DNA of 64,000 bases from Glycine soja (lineage: Eukaryota > Streptophyta > Magnoliopsida > Fabales > Fabaceae): positions 39,313,611-39,377,610 of the forward strand of contig NC_041003.1 in assembly GCF_004193775.1 (NCBI RefSeq). Direction: 5' to 3'. Shown here one piece after another: positions 32,387 to 43,959 of the stretch (position 1 is its first letter; each line of letters starts with the position of its first letter). The position numbers were made by a program, and so were the translations under genes. The notes beneath the pieces are model-generated. The model did not search any database. It was not told the DNA's origin and saw nothing but the letters and a program-made list of their open reading frames with translations.

Positions 32387-35095
32387 GTGTATTTTTCAAG
32401 ATATAGTATTTATATTCCATCCGCATCCATTGACTGCTGATTACATCTAATATACTTTTTTTAACATATGTTGCCAAATCAAATCATCATTCAATGTTTG
32501 CTGCACAACACGTCAGTAAAATTTGCTATGTACAAAATGACACCAACCCCAATCAACCCCTCCCCTGGTAACCCCCAATTTCATTCCTTCATCATTCAAG
32601 GTCTTCATTTCATTCCTTCCCCAAGAGTTTGAAGTATTGTTCTCAATGATTTCTCTACAATTCCAAAAATCTAAAAAATTGTAGACTAACCTGAGAGACT
32701 CGCTCAGATGATGCACTTCATTCTCAATGCGGTCTCGCTCACTCCTCAGGTGTTGAAGTTCCTACACAAATTTTTTCTGCATATTTAAGTTATTTTATTT
32801 ATGTGTAGTTGCAGGAACCACTTTTGGGAACTCACGAACCCATAAAAGTCCAAATTATAAAAATTAAACCTGTTGGGATTGCTTTAAAGTGTTAAATGGT
32901 CACTGAGTGGTAGGGAACAACTAAGCTTGGACAAGGACATTGAACCCTGTCTTTTATGCACTTTTCCTACACCATATTTTATATAGTTATACACACACAC
33001 AGAGAAATAATTATGTAAGTTTGATTTTCACCCATCTTGTGCTGATTATCTTGCTTATTTCATGTCTTATTATGAACTGTCCTTAGTAAATTAGTTGTTT
33101 ATGTCCCTGAAAATATTCCCAAATGCGACAGAGGAAGGAGTCATTGTCAACAAATGAGTTTTTGTTTATTGGGGGATTACGGATAGAAAACTTCATTTGT
33201 TTGGTCGGTCCCTTGCTTTTTAATAATACTACAATATTAAAATTAAAACCAGTCATTGCTTGTAGTTTGCGTGTTCACAACATTACGATGATTCTTCTAT
33301 TCAGGTGTGTGTCATTAGTGTCCAATTTTATTTAGTTATTATACTTTAACCATAGTACGAATCATGTCTCCAAGTTTAAATAATAAGGAAATTTATTTCT
33401 TTTCAAATAAAATTTTGGGCTTAAAGTTTTTTAAAAGGACAAATAAGGTGCTAAAATAGAACAAGGCCAGGTCAAATAGAATTAATTTTTTCTAAAATTA
33501 ATTTTGCAGGGTAAAAAATAAACTGTAATCCTAATTACTTTGTCAAAGAAGATTTCAATTTGTTTCTCATGTACTGTTTCTTGAGTTATAGTTGAATATT
33601 AAACGTGAGCATTTCTTTAAACTTGATCTATTCGTCACTACATAAGAAATTATCTTGTCCATTATGCATTTATTATGCTCAATCTCTGTTGATTTGAAAA
33701 GGTTTACAAAGTATGATTCTCGATGGAGAAATTAAAATTCATTTATCTGTGATTATGTGTCGAGACTCGATTCAGCAGAATGAAAAATTCATGATGACTT
33801 TTATCTTCTATTCTCCAAAGTTTAAAGAGTGGTTTTCTAAACTTCTAAGATGGGATGCATATGGTAGTACATATACAGTTGACAACTGGAGATGATTTTG
33901 GTAATTGCAAATATTGTGTTGTATACAAAGACAGCACCTTGTAAAGTCCTAGCTACACCACCGAAGGTTAGGATCAATATTTTGGTGCTAAAACAATTAT
34001 TATTAAAAATATGCTTCAACTGTATAGTAATTATTTCTACTTGCTTCAACCGTATCATAATTTTTATGCAGCATAATTGATTTTCTCTTAATGTTAAAAA
34101 TAATTTAAACATATAATATTTGATTAAAATTAAGGTTGACTCCCTTCCCTATAATGTACATTGATTGTAGAGGCTCTCTTTAAGTGTTATCATGCCCATG
34201 AAGCTCACATCTTCCTGCTTTGACTCCTCCTACTTAGTTTTGGCTTCTAATAATAAAATCAATTATATATAAAGAAATTCTAATTGATCTCATGGTGTCA
34301 TTGATTATGGAATGACTGCTTGGACAGTCGATGAATATGAGCACTTTTAAATTCTAATATCACTGAATATGCTTTCTTTTGTAACAAAGGAAATTGTTCA
34401 AATAAAAATAGTTTCTTATCACTCTTGTAGTTATGTTCTTTGTGATTGCTCTGCGGCACTTGATTTGCATGGTATCCATGTTAAATTTTTTGTATGAAGC
34501 ATGAAAACTAACACATCCATAGATATTAATTTAATGGTTATTATATCGAGTTTGAGACTACAAAATAGCATAATTACTCAAGTTTTCGTCTTTGATTTCT
34601 CTTGTGTTCTCATCTTTTAATGTGATTGCTAATGTTAAAAGTGAAATTGTTTTCATGCATACAACTTATCATTTTTCATTAACTTTCCAGAACTAACGAT
34701 CATACTTAATTGCTTATTAATTTCAACTTTCTTAGATGTGAGATTGTGTGCATCTGGTGATGTTTACATTAAGATTTTTTTAATTAATACTAACTATAAT
34801 TCATTATGTCATTATAATTTTGGAGTACTTCTAGAAAGAAAGGCAAAAAAAACTAGCAAACAATGATTGATCCCACTTTGACATCCTTTAAATCCCATGG
34901 AAATCTAGCTTTGAGTGCACACTATGTAATCTTCACCTCTCTACGATTATTGTTATTTGTGGTACACAGTAATTTTCTTTCATGTCTTGAAACAAATTTA
35001 AAGCACAAGTATGACAAGACATCATCAACCTCAATTTATCAGACTTTTGATTTATCAGACTTTTTTCACTACTATTGCATCTTATCCTGTTTTGA
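32387..35095. other. CACTA internal spacer, no recognised gene
   Basis: About 2.7 kb between the inverted repeat and an AC-repeat. AT-rich, intron-like, with no recognisable protein except the possible exon at 32692-32765. It may be captured host intron sequence or inert filler. Confidence 0.4.
32692..32765 (-). pseudogene. Possible captured exon, coiled-coil fragment
   Basis: On the minus strand ELQHLRSERDRIENEVHHLS, then ESLR, is followed exactly by a GTTAGT donor. The heptad-like charged pattern suggests a coiled coil. The source gene is not recognised. Its orientation agrees with the left arm of the neighbouring inverted repeat, so both may come from one captured gene. Confidence 0.35.
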
Positions 35096-35096
35096 A

Positions 35097-35173
<77 letters not shown>

Positions 35174-35275
35174 GAGAAAGAGACACACACATATAGACAC
35201 ACACACACACACACACAGAGAAAGATACAGACACATATAGACACACACACACACATACACACATTACATAAAGAA
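35096..35275. repeat. (AC)n microsatellite, compound
   Basis: About 36 perfect CA units (35096-35168), then interrupted CA tracts with AGAGAAAGA and ATATAGACAC spacers up to 35275. Thr/His and Cys/Val open frames across it are artefacts. Confidence 0.97.
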
Positions 35276-35349
35276 CTCTTGATGTTGATATTTGTCTGTA
35301 ATCGAAATTTACATTTAGTATGTTGTTGTATGTTATTGTATAAAGGATC

Positions 35350-38337
35350 ATGACATCTCCACCTGCCTCCCCTCCTCCTCTTCCTCCTCCTCCTCCTCCT
35401 CCCGACGCATCGGCTTCGCCGTCTGCCGTGAAGCGGACACGCAAAGCCTCACGTCTACGATCGTTGTCTACTAGACCACCTAGTGCTGAGAGACCAGTGG
35501 TCCATGTTGATCCTGTTACCGGCAAGGCCGACGGTCCCCACAGGAAGAAATTAAGAACATATTTGGGGATTGTGGCGCGTGATAAGGTGGACGTCACCTA
35601 CGAGAACTGGAAGGAGGTCCCTACTGCTCAGAAGGACCTGATTTGAGAGGATATTCAGGTATTTTTTCTTTTCTTATTTGATTTTGTTTAATTAATAGCC
35701 AAAAAATACATTATTGTAACAAATAAACCTTATTTGATGTTGTCAGGCAGAATTTGAAATCCCAGAGGCTTCTGACAGTAGGATGAAAAGGAAGTTACTT
35801 CAGACCGTGGGCGAGAGATGGAGGCAGTTTAAATCAGACCTCACAAGGAAATGGGCCCTTGCAGCTGATTAGGACGGTGTGGAGGACACTGTCTGTGAGA
35901 AATACGGCATCAGCAAGGAAAAATGGGCCCAGTTTTGCCAGACTCGCAGAGACCCTTCTTGGGAGGTATGTTCCTTGCCATTTAAGTTGTTTTTCAAAAA
36001 ACATTAACTTGTTATACTTCATTCTAGCAATTTTAAAGATTATTGTTTTATTTTTGCAAGATGTGCGCAAAAAGGCACAGGCCATCCAGAAGTAGAACAC
36101 TGCCCCCCATGTTTTGTCTCGTGGGGGTTATGACTATTTGGAGCATAAGCTCCTAGTTCAGAAGACGAAGAAGAAGCTGCATAGTCAGGAAGCATTGATG
36201 GCATCATCGACCCTCCATCCCCGGTCAGACGCCACGTGAAGTGGAAGATGGCTCGCACGAAGAAAACAGGGGAGATGACGACTGAGGCTGCAAAGGAAAT
36301 TGCTGCAAAGATCGTAAGTCATTTTCAACTAACCATTAGAGTTATATTTCAATATTTTGTGAATGCCATGTACAACTGTGTGATTTCTGTGTAGGATTCC
36401 TTTGAGGAGCAGGCGACACAGGGATCCTTCGTCCCCCATGGACGTCAGGATGTTCTCACTGCTGCTATTGGACGTCCAAAGCACCCTGGACGTGTCTGTG
36501 CTGCTGGAGCCGATGTCACCATCAAGCAATACTTTGGATCGACTCCATGGACGTCCCACAGGGCTTCCTCCCTACCTCTTGAAGAATTGAAGCAGCTGAC
36601 CTAACAAATCAGGGACCAGCTAGAAGAGTCCATCACAAAAAAAGTGACGCGGCAGCTCATGGCATCCTTCAGCCAGATGCAATCCCAGATTCATTCCTAG
36701 ATGCAATCGCAGGGGCTTGCACTGCCTCCTGAACCTCTGGTTGGTCCTTCCGGTCCTCGAGTAAGCACAAAGGGGAGTTGTGTTGATCCCTCAGGAAACA
36801 ATCCTGAGACGGGTGACTCAGATAGGTGCGACTTGTACATCGAAGCAGATCCTGCCCGCCTAGCTGCCCTGGGGAGAGTTTATGAGGGATCCACTGTTGT
36901 TCATAACACCCCTTTGTTGCCTAGCCAAGTAAAGGTGGGTGTGGAGGAGGTTATAGATGTAGATGCTCCAGTTCCTGTACCCACTGATGAGGTTTCCTTA
37001 GTGGGACAGACAATTCACACCTTCCTTGCTTGGCCGACACATCTGGTCAAGTCTTTATCATAGCAGGTACTTTACTCTTACTATATGTTTCTTCTTTTTA
37101 AATTAATTCATTCTGCATGCCTCAAATTAGGCCATTTAACTTTGTTTCATGAACAGGTAGCTGTGTCTCCGGCAAAACCACCACCAAAGCCCAATCCGCA
37201 AGTCGATGATCCGCTTTATTTGATGACATTGACCATCCCAGAGCTTTTCTTGAGGCCTTATCAGGTTACATGGGATGCCACCGTGTTTGGGGTCTTTAAT
37301 TCAGATTTCCCGCTCTACATAAAGCAAGAAAACCTCTTTGAAATCACACACGGTGGTCAATGTCTCAGCATATCAGTGTTACAGTTGTGGATTCTATAAG
37401 TCATTTTATATTACTTTTAATTACCTAAGTTATTGCTTTCAATTCATAAATATTTAACTTTGACTTAACATAAGCAGGCATCTCACTAAAACAAGTATGC
37501 GAGTGGGGAATTCTGATATCTATGGATTCCTCGAGCCATAGTCCATTCAGAGGTCTGGGCAATCGCAGTTTGAGTCTGAAAATTACATAAAGACTTGGAT
37601 GTAGAGTTCAAAATGCGATGTCTATCTTGGAGCCTACCTAAATGGTTAAGTCACACAAAATAACTGAATTTAATTAATGTTTACAAATATACTAACCCAT
37701 ATTCGTCTCCACTGCAACGGACACTAGCAGATGGTGGTCATCCTGCCCAAGGAACACCTAGTTGTCTGGTTTTGTTCATTGCATAACAGGCCAGACAACT
37801 ACCTTAAGGGGATTATTAACAGGTTAGTGTTCTTTTCAATACATTTGCATTGAAATACCTCAAAAACACCACTTTTTAATTGTTACTCGCATGGAACAGT
37901 GCTTTAAAAGGTCTTGATGATGCTCCACAACCTAAATCAAAGGCTCCTGCTAGGTGGATTGTCATCAAGGTACGTCATTTACATAAAACTTCCACTTATA
38001 TACATTTCTTATGTGTCTGTACACTAGTTGTTTAATTAATATCCAAATTTCATTATGTATTTAGTGTAATAGACAAAAAGCAAGTACTGAGTGCAGCTAC
38101 TATGTCATGCACTGGATGTCCACCATCATTTTAGGAACTTTTAGGAATAACTGGGAAGCGGTACGTTTGTTTCAAACAAAATTGATTTTTTTATAATTTG
38201 TATTACATTATTAACTTATTATGATTTATTTCATCATGCAGTATTTTAAAGATCCTAGAACATTGGAGCCAGAGAGATTAAAGGCGTTGCGGATCCAGTG
38301 GGCACATTATTATCTCCGAGTTAGAGATCAGACCTAG
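35350..38337 (+). pseudogene. CACTA ORF2 with Ulp1-like protease end, copy 2, disrupted
   Basis: A multi-exon plus-strand gene. Exon 1 (35350-35658) has a Pro run, then KLRTYLGIVARDKVDVTYEN; following exons read RMKRKLLQTVGERWRQFKSD (about 35790), WKMARTKKTGEMTTEAAKEI (about 36240), PWTSHRASSLPLEELKQL (about 36545) and a long segment 36701-37063; the protease part reads DPLYLMTLTIPELFLRPYQV, GFLEPQSIQRSGQSQFES, MVVILPKEHLVVW, TECSYYVMHWM and ends at TAG 38335. This layout is shared by plant CACTA second ORFs (TNP1/TNPA position). Stops at 35644, 35869, 36091, 36602, 36698 and 37061. The residue after catalytic His is a TAG for Trp, and the donor at 37396 is CTATAAGT where copy 1 has CTGTAAGT. 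Confidence 0.78.
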
Positions 38338-38589
38338 GATTTAAGGACATTAAGTTTAGCTTAGTTTACTTTGGTTTAACATTTTTGACATTTCCTATGT
38401 AATTTGAACATTGAATTCATTTGTTGATTGTTGTTTATGATAAATCAATTATTCGATGTTTATTATGATTAAAACTGCTTGAAAGCAGAATAAAATGTTT
38501 ATTTGCTGTGAATTGGGTCTGAAATTGCATTTTACAGGTACAATTTTGGGTTTATTGTAAAAACTGAAAGTTTATATAAAAAAAAATTG

Positions 38590-39215
38590 AAAACAGCATC
38601 GATTATTAACAAAAACCGATGTTAATATAGTAAACAACATCGGTTATTTACAAAAATCGATGTCAACATGCACCTTAACATACTAGAAAACTGATGTCAA
38701 CGTTTACATATTAACATCGGTTATTTATAGATAACTGATGCTAACGTTTGTATATTAATATCAGTTATTTATAAATAACCGATGATAACGTTTGTATATT
38801 AACATCGGTTATCTATAAATAACCGATGTTATATACAAAGAACTACAGCAAAATAAGTGCATGCATCATACGTTGACATCGGTTTTCTACTGAAACTGAT
38901 GTTACTATAATATATTAACATCGGTTTTGGTAAAAAAAACCGATGTTAATATATTACAATAACATCGATTTTGCTAGAGAACTGATGTCAATATATAACA
39001 TTAACATCGGTTTTACTACAAAACCGATGTTAACGTTCATCATGCATACACCTTTTTTGCTATAGTTCATTGTGTATAACATCGGGTATTTAGAAAACCG
39101 ATGTTATCGTATTTATGTTAACATTGGTTTTTCAAAACCGATGTTAACAATAATACATTCAACATCGGTTATAGAACCGATGTAGAATGCCATAAATAAC
39201 CGATGTTGAAAGTGT
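38590..39215 (+). repeat. CACTA subterminal repeats, copy 2
   Basis: About 25 copies of ACATCGGTT/AACCGATGT in alternating orientation, closely parallel to 1211-1850, running to the terminus at 39229. Confidence 0.88.
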
Positions 39216-39229
39216 AATTTCGAATAGTG

Positions 39230-40500
39230 AGAATCTTAGATCCGTTATAGATTAATCCATTTATACCTTTTGCATATGCATAAATTAGTGAAATAGCATC
39301 CAATAAATAGTTAACCGTGTAATTTAATCACTAAGAAATTATTTGATTTATGTATTTTTCTTTTTATCGAAAAATATTAATGATTAATTTATCTATTTTT
39401 ATTAATAAAAGATTCAAATTTATGATTTTTTTTCATCACAATTAGATTAATTCTATATCTTTTTTATCTCAAAAGTTACTTATCATCAAAATGTGAAATT
39501 ATACCCCTCGTGTGACAACTACTTTGGTCGATCATATTAGATAATATATGTTCCTGCCCTGGCCTGAAACTTACCAATCCAGTTTTGTGATCATAAATCT
39601 TTACGGTCTTGCTTGCTTTTTGTCTCTGTTGAGTCAGAAATGAGTTTGAAGGAAGCAAGCAACCTTGGGACCGTTAGTGAATCATTTTCCAATTAAAAAA
39701 GGACACCCCAACCACTTCGTGTATCTGTAAGATCTCCAAATGTGAATGCTTCAATAGTAAATTTTCTCAAGTACCACTATTTTGCAGTCTTTTGCCACTT
39801 AGCTTATAGCTCTCAGTTTCTTTGTTCATGAAATTTTGATACGAAACTTTACAAGTTTTGATACGTTGTGGCTCTCTTTTAACATCAATTTTTCAAAATT
39901 GATAAAAATTGACGATGTAAAATATATTTGGTATAGTAATGTATTGAATTTTTCACATGACAAATAAATTATTTACTCAAGTAATACATTCCTAAAAATA
40001 TCTACATGAATTTTTATTTGAGTTTTTTATTTTTATTTATTTTGTTTGTTTTTGTATTTAAAATTAATTGTTTTTTTTTTATTATTTGAGTTTCTTTTTT
40101 GTTTTTATGTTATTTTTTTTATTTTTTTTTGTTTCTTTATTTTAAAATTAACTTTTTTTTTTGGCTTTTATTTGTTTCTTTATTTGAGTATCTTTGGTTT
40201 TATGGATTTAATTTTTTTTATTTTGTTTGTTATTTATTTAAAAATTATCTATTTTTTAGTTGACTAGTTTATATATATTAAATTATAAAAAAAATAGAAT
40301 TTATGTAGAACAGCATTTAAGAAAAATATATATATTCAAATACTTAATATAAATATAATTTAGTTAAATATTTATGAAAAATGCTTATATTGAAGTGATC
40401 TAATTATTTTACGAAAATAAATTAAATAAATAAAATATGTTCAATTTTGATAGTTTGCATTGTAAAACTATGAGTAGTTAAATATAAATTAATCTACAAT
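39230..40500. other. AT-rich intergenic DNA with a T-rich tract
   Basis: No gene recognised. A T-rich stretch (40030-40260) gives a Phe/Leu-rich open frame that is only composition. A minus-strand segment near 39660-39580 (KASKTVKIYDHKTGLV) is readable but not assignable. Confidence 0.5.
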
Positions 40501-40524
40501 AATGTTTTAAAAAAAAAAGAAACA

Positions 40525-40800
40525 ACATTACACGCACGAAATAATCCATAACATAAACGATAATCCATAAAATGAAACAACATTACACCCAAATCCTTAA
40601 TACATCAACGATAGTCCATAAAATTGAACATTACACACACAAAATAATCCATAACATAAACGATAATCCATAAAATGAAACAACATTACACCCAAATCCT
40701 TAGTACCTAAACGATAATCCATAAAATTGAATAACATTACACCCAAATCCTTAATACATCAATGATAATCCATAAAATTGAACAACATTACACACATGAA
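40525..40800. repeat. Tandem repeat, ~103 bp unit
   Basis: About 2.7 copies of a unit built from ATAATCCATAA and AACATTACAC(C/A)CAAATCC segments. Internally the half-units (CATAAACGATAATCCATAAA) also repeat. Confidence 0.75.
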
Positions 40801-41160
40801 ATAAAACAATATTACACATAAAAAAACATAAACGATAAAGCCATTGATGAAAGAAATTTGATGAGATGTTGCACGCACGAGCTACTTCACAAGAGATCAA
40901 TTCTCCTTTGGAAACACCTGCGTTAAATATGAACAACATATGGGTATCCAATGCAAATTTGTTAATACCAAAATTATTGGTAACCTAAAATGAAAATACA
41001 TTACCTTGACAACATTGTGCATTGTAATATTCAAATAATATTTGGAGTGAGGAGGAAAAGAACAAAACACAATCGCCTGTAGAGTATACCATTTTGTTCA
41101 ATAAAAAATAAACTCAATACAACATAGAAAGAAATTAACAAGAAGAGCAAGAAACTTACA
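40801..41160. other. Unassigned DNA before HROB-like fragment
   Basis: Nothing recognised. A minus-strand open stretch (40925-40850) could be a further exon of the HROB-like fragment, but it shows no family motif. Confidence 0.3.
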
Positions 41161-41820
41161 TCTTATAGAACTAAGACAGAACCAACGTGAATGTCCATCA
41201 TATATGGGCTACAATCTTGACCTTCTATGATTGTCCTTTTCATGGTGGCATCAATAGTCCACGTAGGATCCTGAAATTAAAGCTCTCATGAATAAATATG
41301 TGAAAAATAACAATGTAATCGTTAGAGAGCGAATTAAAGTCCACTACCTTGAGCGTAACTTTGATGTCGCCAAAATCGTTAGGGGTAAAACTTTTGACAA
41401 TGATGATCGTTAAAGGTGCACGATCAAAAGTATAATCAACGAACCTTAACGGTATCCTGTGAGGTGTACCATCAACATTTATCGGTCTTACAATTATACG
41501 AATTCAATAATCAATTGAATGTTTAGGTGTATCAAATACAAAAAATGTTTAACAGTAGCTGACCTTGTGATCGAATAAAATCTAAAGCATATAACCATGA
41601 ATTTGTTAAATTCACCTTGGGTTACTTGATGGGCATGCATTATGAATTCTTGAGTTGGGAGTGGCTCCCTAGATTGTCAATTTACGATGGTAAATTGTAT
41701 GGCCTCAGTCGGACCAAGAATAAGTCTTGTTGAATTGGAGGATAATTGATTAGTTGGGTGAACAAAGGATGGGAGGTATGAGTAATCAATGTCAAGAAGC
41801 TCACATGGATTATTGTCCAT
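41161..41820 (-). pseudogene. HROB-like OB-fold protein fragment
   Basis: Minus-strand ATG at 41820-41818. Exon 1 (to about 41620) reads MDNNPCELLDIDYSYLPSFV, RLILGPTEAIQFTIVN, a TGA, then PLPTQEFIMHAHQVTQG. A second exon (about 41445-41346) reads APLTIIIVKSFTPNDFGDIK VTLK; the third (41274-41161) reads DPTWTIDATMKRTIIEG and MMDIHVGSVLVL. This order (LxPGP, PLPTQEF, VKS..PN.LGD..VTLKDPTGTIDA, D.SVGSVLVL) is that of the homologous-recombination OB-fold (HROB) family, which works with MCM8-9 in meiotic and break repair. The stop, missing C-terminus and transposon surroundings make it a fragment, possibly carried by a MULE. Confidence 0.6.
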
Positions 41821-41888
41821 TATGAATTAGACTTTGTGAGAAAAATAAATGGTTTGAGAAAGATGAGATGGGGTGAGTAACAAACAAA

Positions 41889-42130
41889 GGTGTTGAGTTG
41901 CAACTAACCCCGTTGCTATATATATAATAGGTGATTTATTGTTTTTACGTAACTGATACAAACGGCTAAGATCACACCAACATTATAAACTGCTTAGATT
42001 GAGTCTTAATTAATTATATTTGGTTTATGTAATTTGAAAAAAAATCAATGTTTAGTCTAATAGTCTTGTAGAAACCATTGTTCATTCACATCATCTTGAA
42101 ACATACAATGTGAGGTAAAATTCGTATGAG
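41889..42130 (-). promoter_or_regulatory. MULE-type upstream region of HROB-like fragment
   Basis: About 240 bp upstream of the HROB-like ATG aligns by eye (roughly three quarters identical) with 43591-43830 upstream of a MULE N-terminal fragment. Shared features are GTTGAGTTGCA(A/T)CTAACCCC, a CTATATATA TATA-like core, GTCTTAATT and CAATGTGAGGT. Downstream coding parts are unrelated. Confidence 0.6.
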
Positions 42131-42146
42131 GAAAAGCAACGTGGGG

Positions 42147-42770
42147 TCACATCCTTTTACTAGTACAAAGGATAGGATTCCTGACAGGTAAACAGTAGCC
42201 TTATTTGCGTGAATGCACTATGGGCCCTTAATTGTCATCAATGCAATCTTAGCCACTCCTTTTCTGGCTAAGAGGACAAAGTTCTATAGGATTCTTGACA
42301 AGTGAACAGTAATATCGTTTACATGAATGTGTTACAGGCCGTTGATTGTCATTGGTGCAATCTTGGCCACTCCTTTTCTGGCTAAGAGGACAAAGTTCTA
42401 TAGGATTCTTGACAAGTGAACAGTAATATCGTTTACATGAATGTGTTACAGGCCGTTGATTGTCATTGGTGCAATCTTGGCCACTCCTTTTCTGGCATAG
42501 AGGACAAAGCTCCGCAGGATTCCTGACGGGTGAACAGTAACCTTGTTTATGTGAATACATTATGAGCAATTGATTGTTTTCGGTGCAATCTTGACCACTC
42601 CTTTTCTAGCACAGAGGACAAAGCTCCGCAAGATTCCTATGGGTGAACAGTAACCTCGTTTATGTGAATGCATTATGGGTTGTTGATTGTCGTCGGTACA
42701 ATCTCGACCACTACTTTTTTGATACAAAGGATAAAGCTCTGCAAGATTCCTAACGAGTGAACAATAAATG
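42147..42770. repeat. 114 bp tandem repeat, ~5.5 copies
   Basis: The CCACTCCTTTTCTGGC landmark recurs at 42253, 42367, 42481, 42595 and 42708, spacing 114, 114, 114 and 113. Each unit also carries TAGGATTC, GTGAACAGTAA and TTGATTGTC. The two central units are nearly identical; outer ones diverge. Because 114 is a multiple of three, a minus-strand frame stays open for 106 codons across three units; no family match is seen. Confidence 0.93.
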
Positions 42771-43125
42771 AATATATTTGAATACTCAAATAAATATAAT
42801 TTACTTACAAATTTATCAAAAATACATATATTTAAGTGATCTAATTATTTTTCCTAAATAAATTAAATAAATAGAAAATTTTCAATTTGAATACTATGCA
42901 TTAATTCATGTAAAACTATTATTACTTAAATAATATTTTAAGAAATCATCCTTAAATGAAACAAAATGTATCTAGTTTGAAGAAGACAAATGATGAACTG
43001 CAACAACAGAATTCCAATGATGAAACCTAGGTAAGCATAATAATCCTCATGGACCAACACGAGTAAAGTAGATAATGATTTTTTTTTAAAAAAAAACAAT
43101 AGAATTCCATTTATGAATTGCAAGT
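42771..43125. other. AT-rich spacer
   Basis: No feature recognised. The missing remainder of the MULE fragment that ends at 43126 is not found here. Confidence 0.5.
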
Positions 43126-43579
43126 TTATTCTAAAAAAGTGACAACAAGTACTTTGCGTAATGAATACACCATTTCATCACGCATCAGAGCAATTATCTC
43201 ATGATTTGTTTTGGGTTTGCGCAATTGGGCAAGGATTTCCTCTGAAGAATGCCCAAAAGTTACATTCAACTCAATCAAACCTTTGTTGCAATATTTTGAA
43301 TAGATGAAAAACCTTTTTTCGACATCATCGTAATGTTTGAGCTCCATATAGTTGTATGCAACACAACCATCACCTATGTATTGTGATTGACTGTAAAAAA
43401 ACATTTATTAAAATTTTGCAGCCTCCGTAGGCATAAAAAATTGTTTTCCTTAAGGCAGCAAGTGCCATATCCTCAGTTATTGTGATGAATTTTGGATCAA
43501 TAGGGCATTCAAACACTATCCCTTCAATTGTTGGAATCATGTCACCATTGCAATACACAAGAGCGGATACATTATTCAT
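43126..43579 (-). pseudogene. MULE transposase, N-terminal fragment
   Basis: Two overlapping minus-strand frames (shifted near 43385) read MNNVSALVYCNGDMIPTIEG, FECPIDPKFITI, DMALAALRKTI, GGCKILINVF, then YIGDGCVAYNYMELKHYDDV and FFIYSKYCNKGLIELNVTFG and EEILAQLRKP. This is the N-terminal (PB1-like) part that precedes the DNA-binding and catalytic domains in many soybean MuDR-type proteins. The DNA-binding, DDE and SWIM domains are missing. Confidence 0.7.
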
Positions 43580-43959
43580 GTTTTAAGAAAATGTGTTGAG
43601 TTGCATCTAACCCCTTTACCGCTATATATATTAGGTGATCTACTGTTTTCACGTGACATATATTAACGATTGAGATGACACAAACAATATAAATGGTTTA
43701 GATAAAGTCTTAATTTATTACGTTTGGTCTGAGCTATTGAAAAAAATTAGTTTAGTCAAATTTTCTTTTAGAAAGCATTGTGTCGTCACATCATCTCGAT
43801 ACAAGCAATGTGAGGTCAAATCATCTCGAAGAAATAAATGTTCAGGCAATTCATATGAAAAAAATGCAATCCTTAGTGAATTAATGCATTATTTATTGTT
43901 CATTCAAGCAATAATGACAAATTGACAATGAACATAATAGGACATAATTAACAAAGGCA
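43580..43959 (-). promoter_or_regulatory. MULE-type upstream region, second copy
   Basis: 43591-43830 matches 41889-42130 (see there). CTATATATATTAGG at about 43624 is the likely TATA region for the MULE fragment. No clear terminal inverted repeat could be delimited. Confidence 0.55.

Larger units (their letters stand above)
27121..39229 (+). mobile_element. CACTA (En/Spm) transposon, copy 2
   Basis: Contains the expected order: TNP2 transposase (27565-30756), a second multi-exon ORF with Ulp1-like end (35350-38337), subterminal ACATCGGTT repeats and a 3' terminus CGAATAGTG at 39229. The start is set at the TATA region of TNP2 because the 5' terminal repeat was not recognised; the true left end may lie up to ~300 bp earlier or be deleted. 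Between the two genes are 4.6 kb with a large inverted repeat and possible captured host sequence. Both genes are broken, so any movement would need another element. Confidence 0.8.

Noticed and set aside
34933..35597. Long Cys/Val- and Thr/His-rich open frames over 35096-35275
   Set aside because: They are translations of the (AC)n microsatellite.
40046..40267. Phe/Leu-rich frame suggesting a membrane protein
   Set aside because: Pure T-rich composition, no motif.
42147..42770. Regular repeat array resembling CRISPR
   Set aside because: Units are contiguous with no unique spacers and the genome is eukaryotic. It is a minisatellite.
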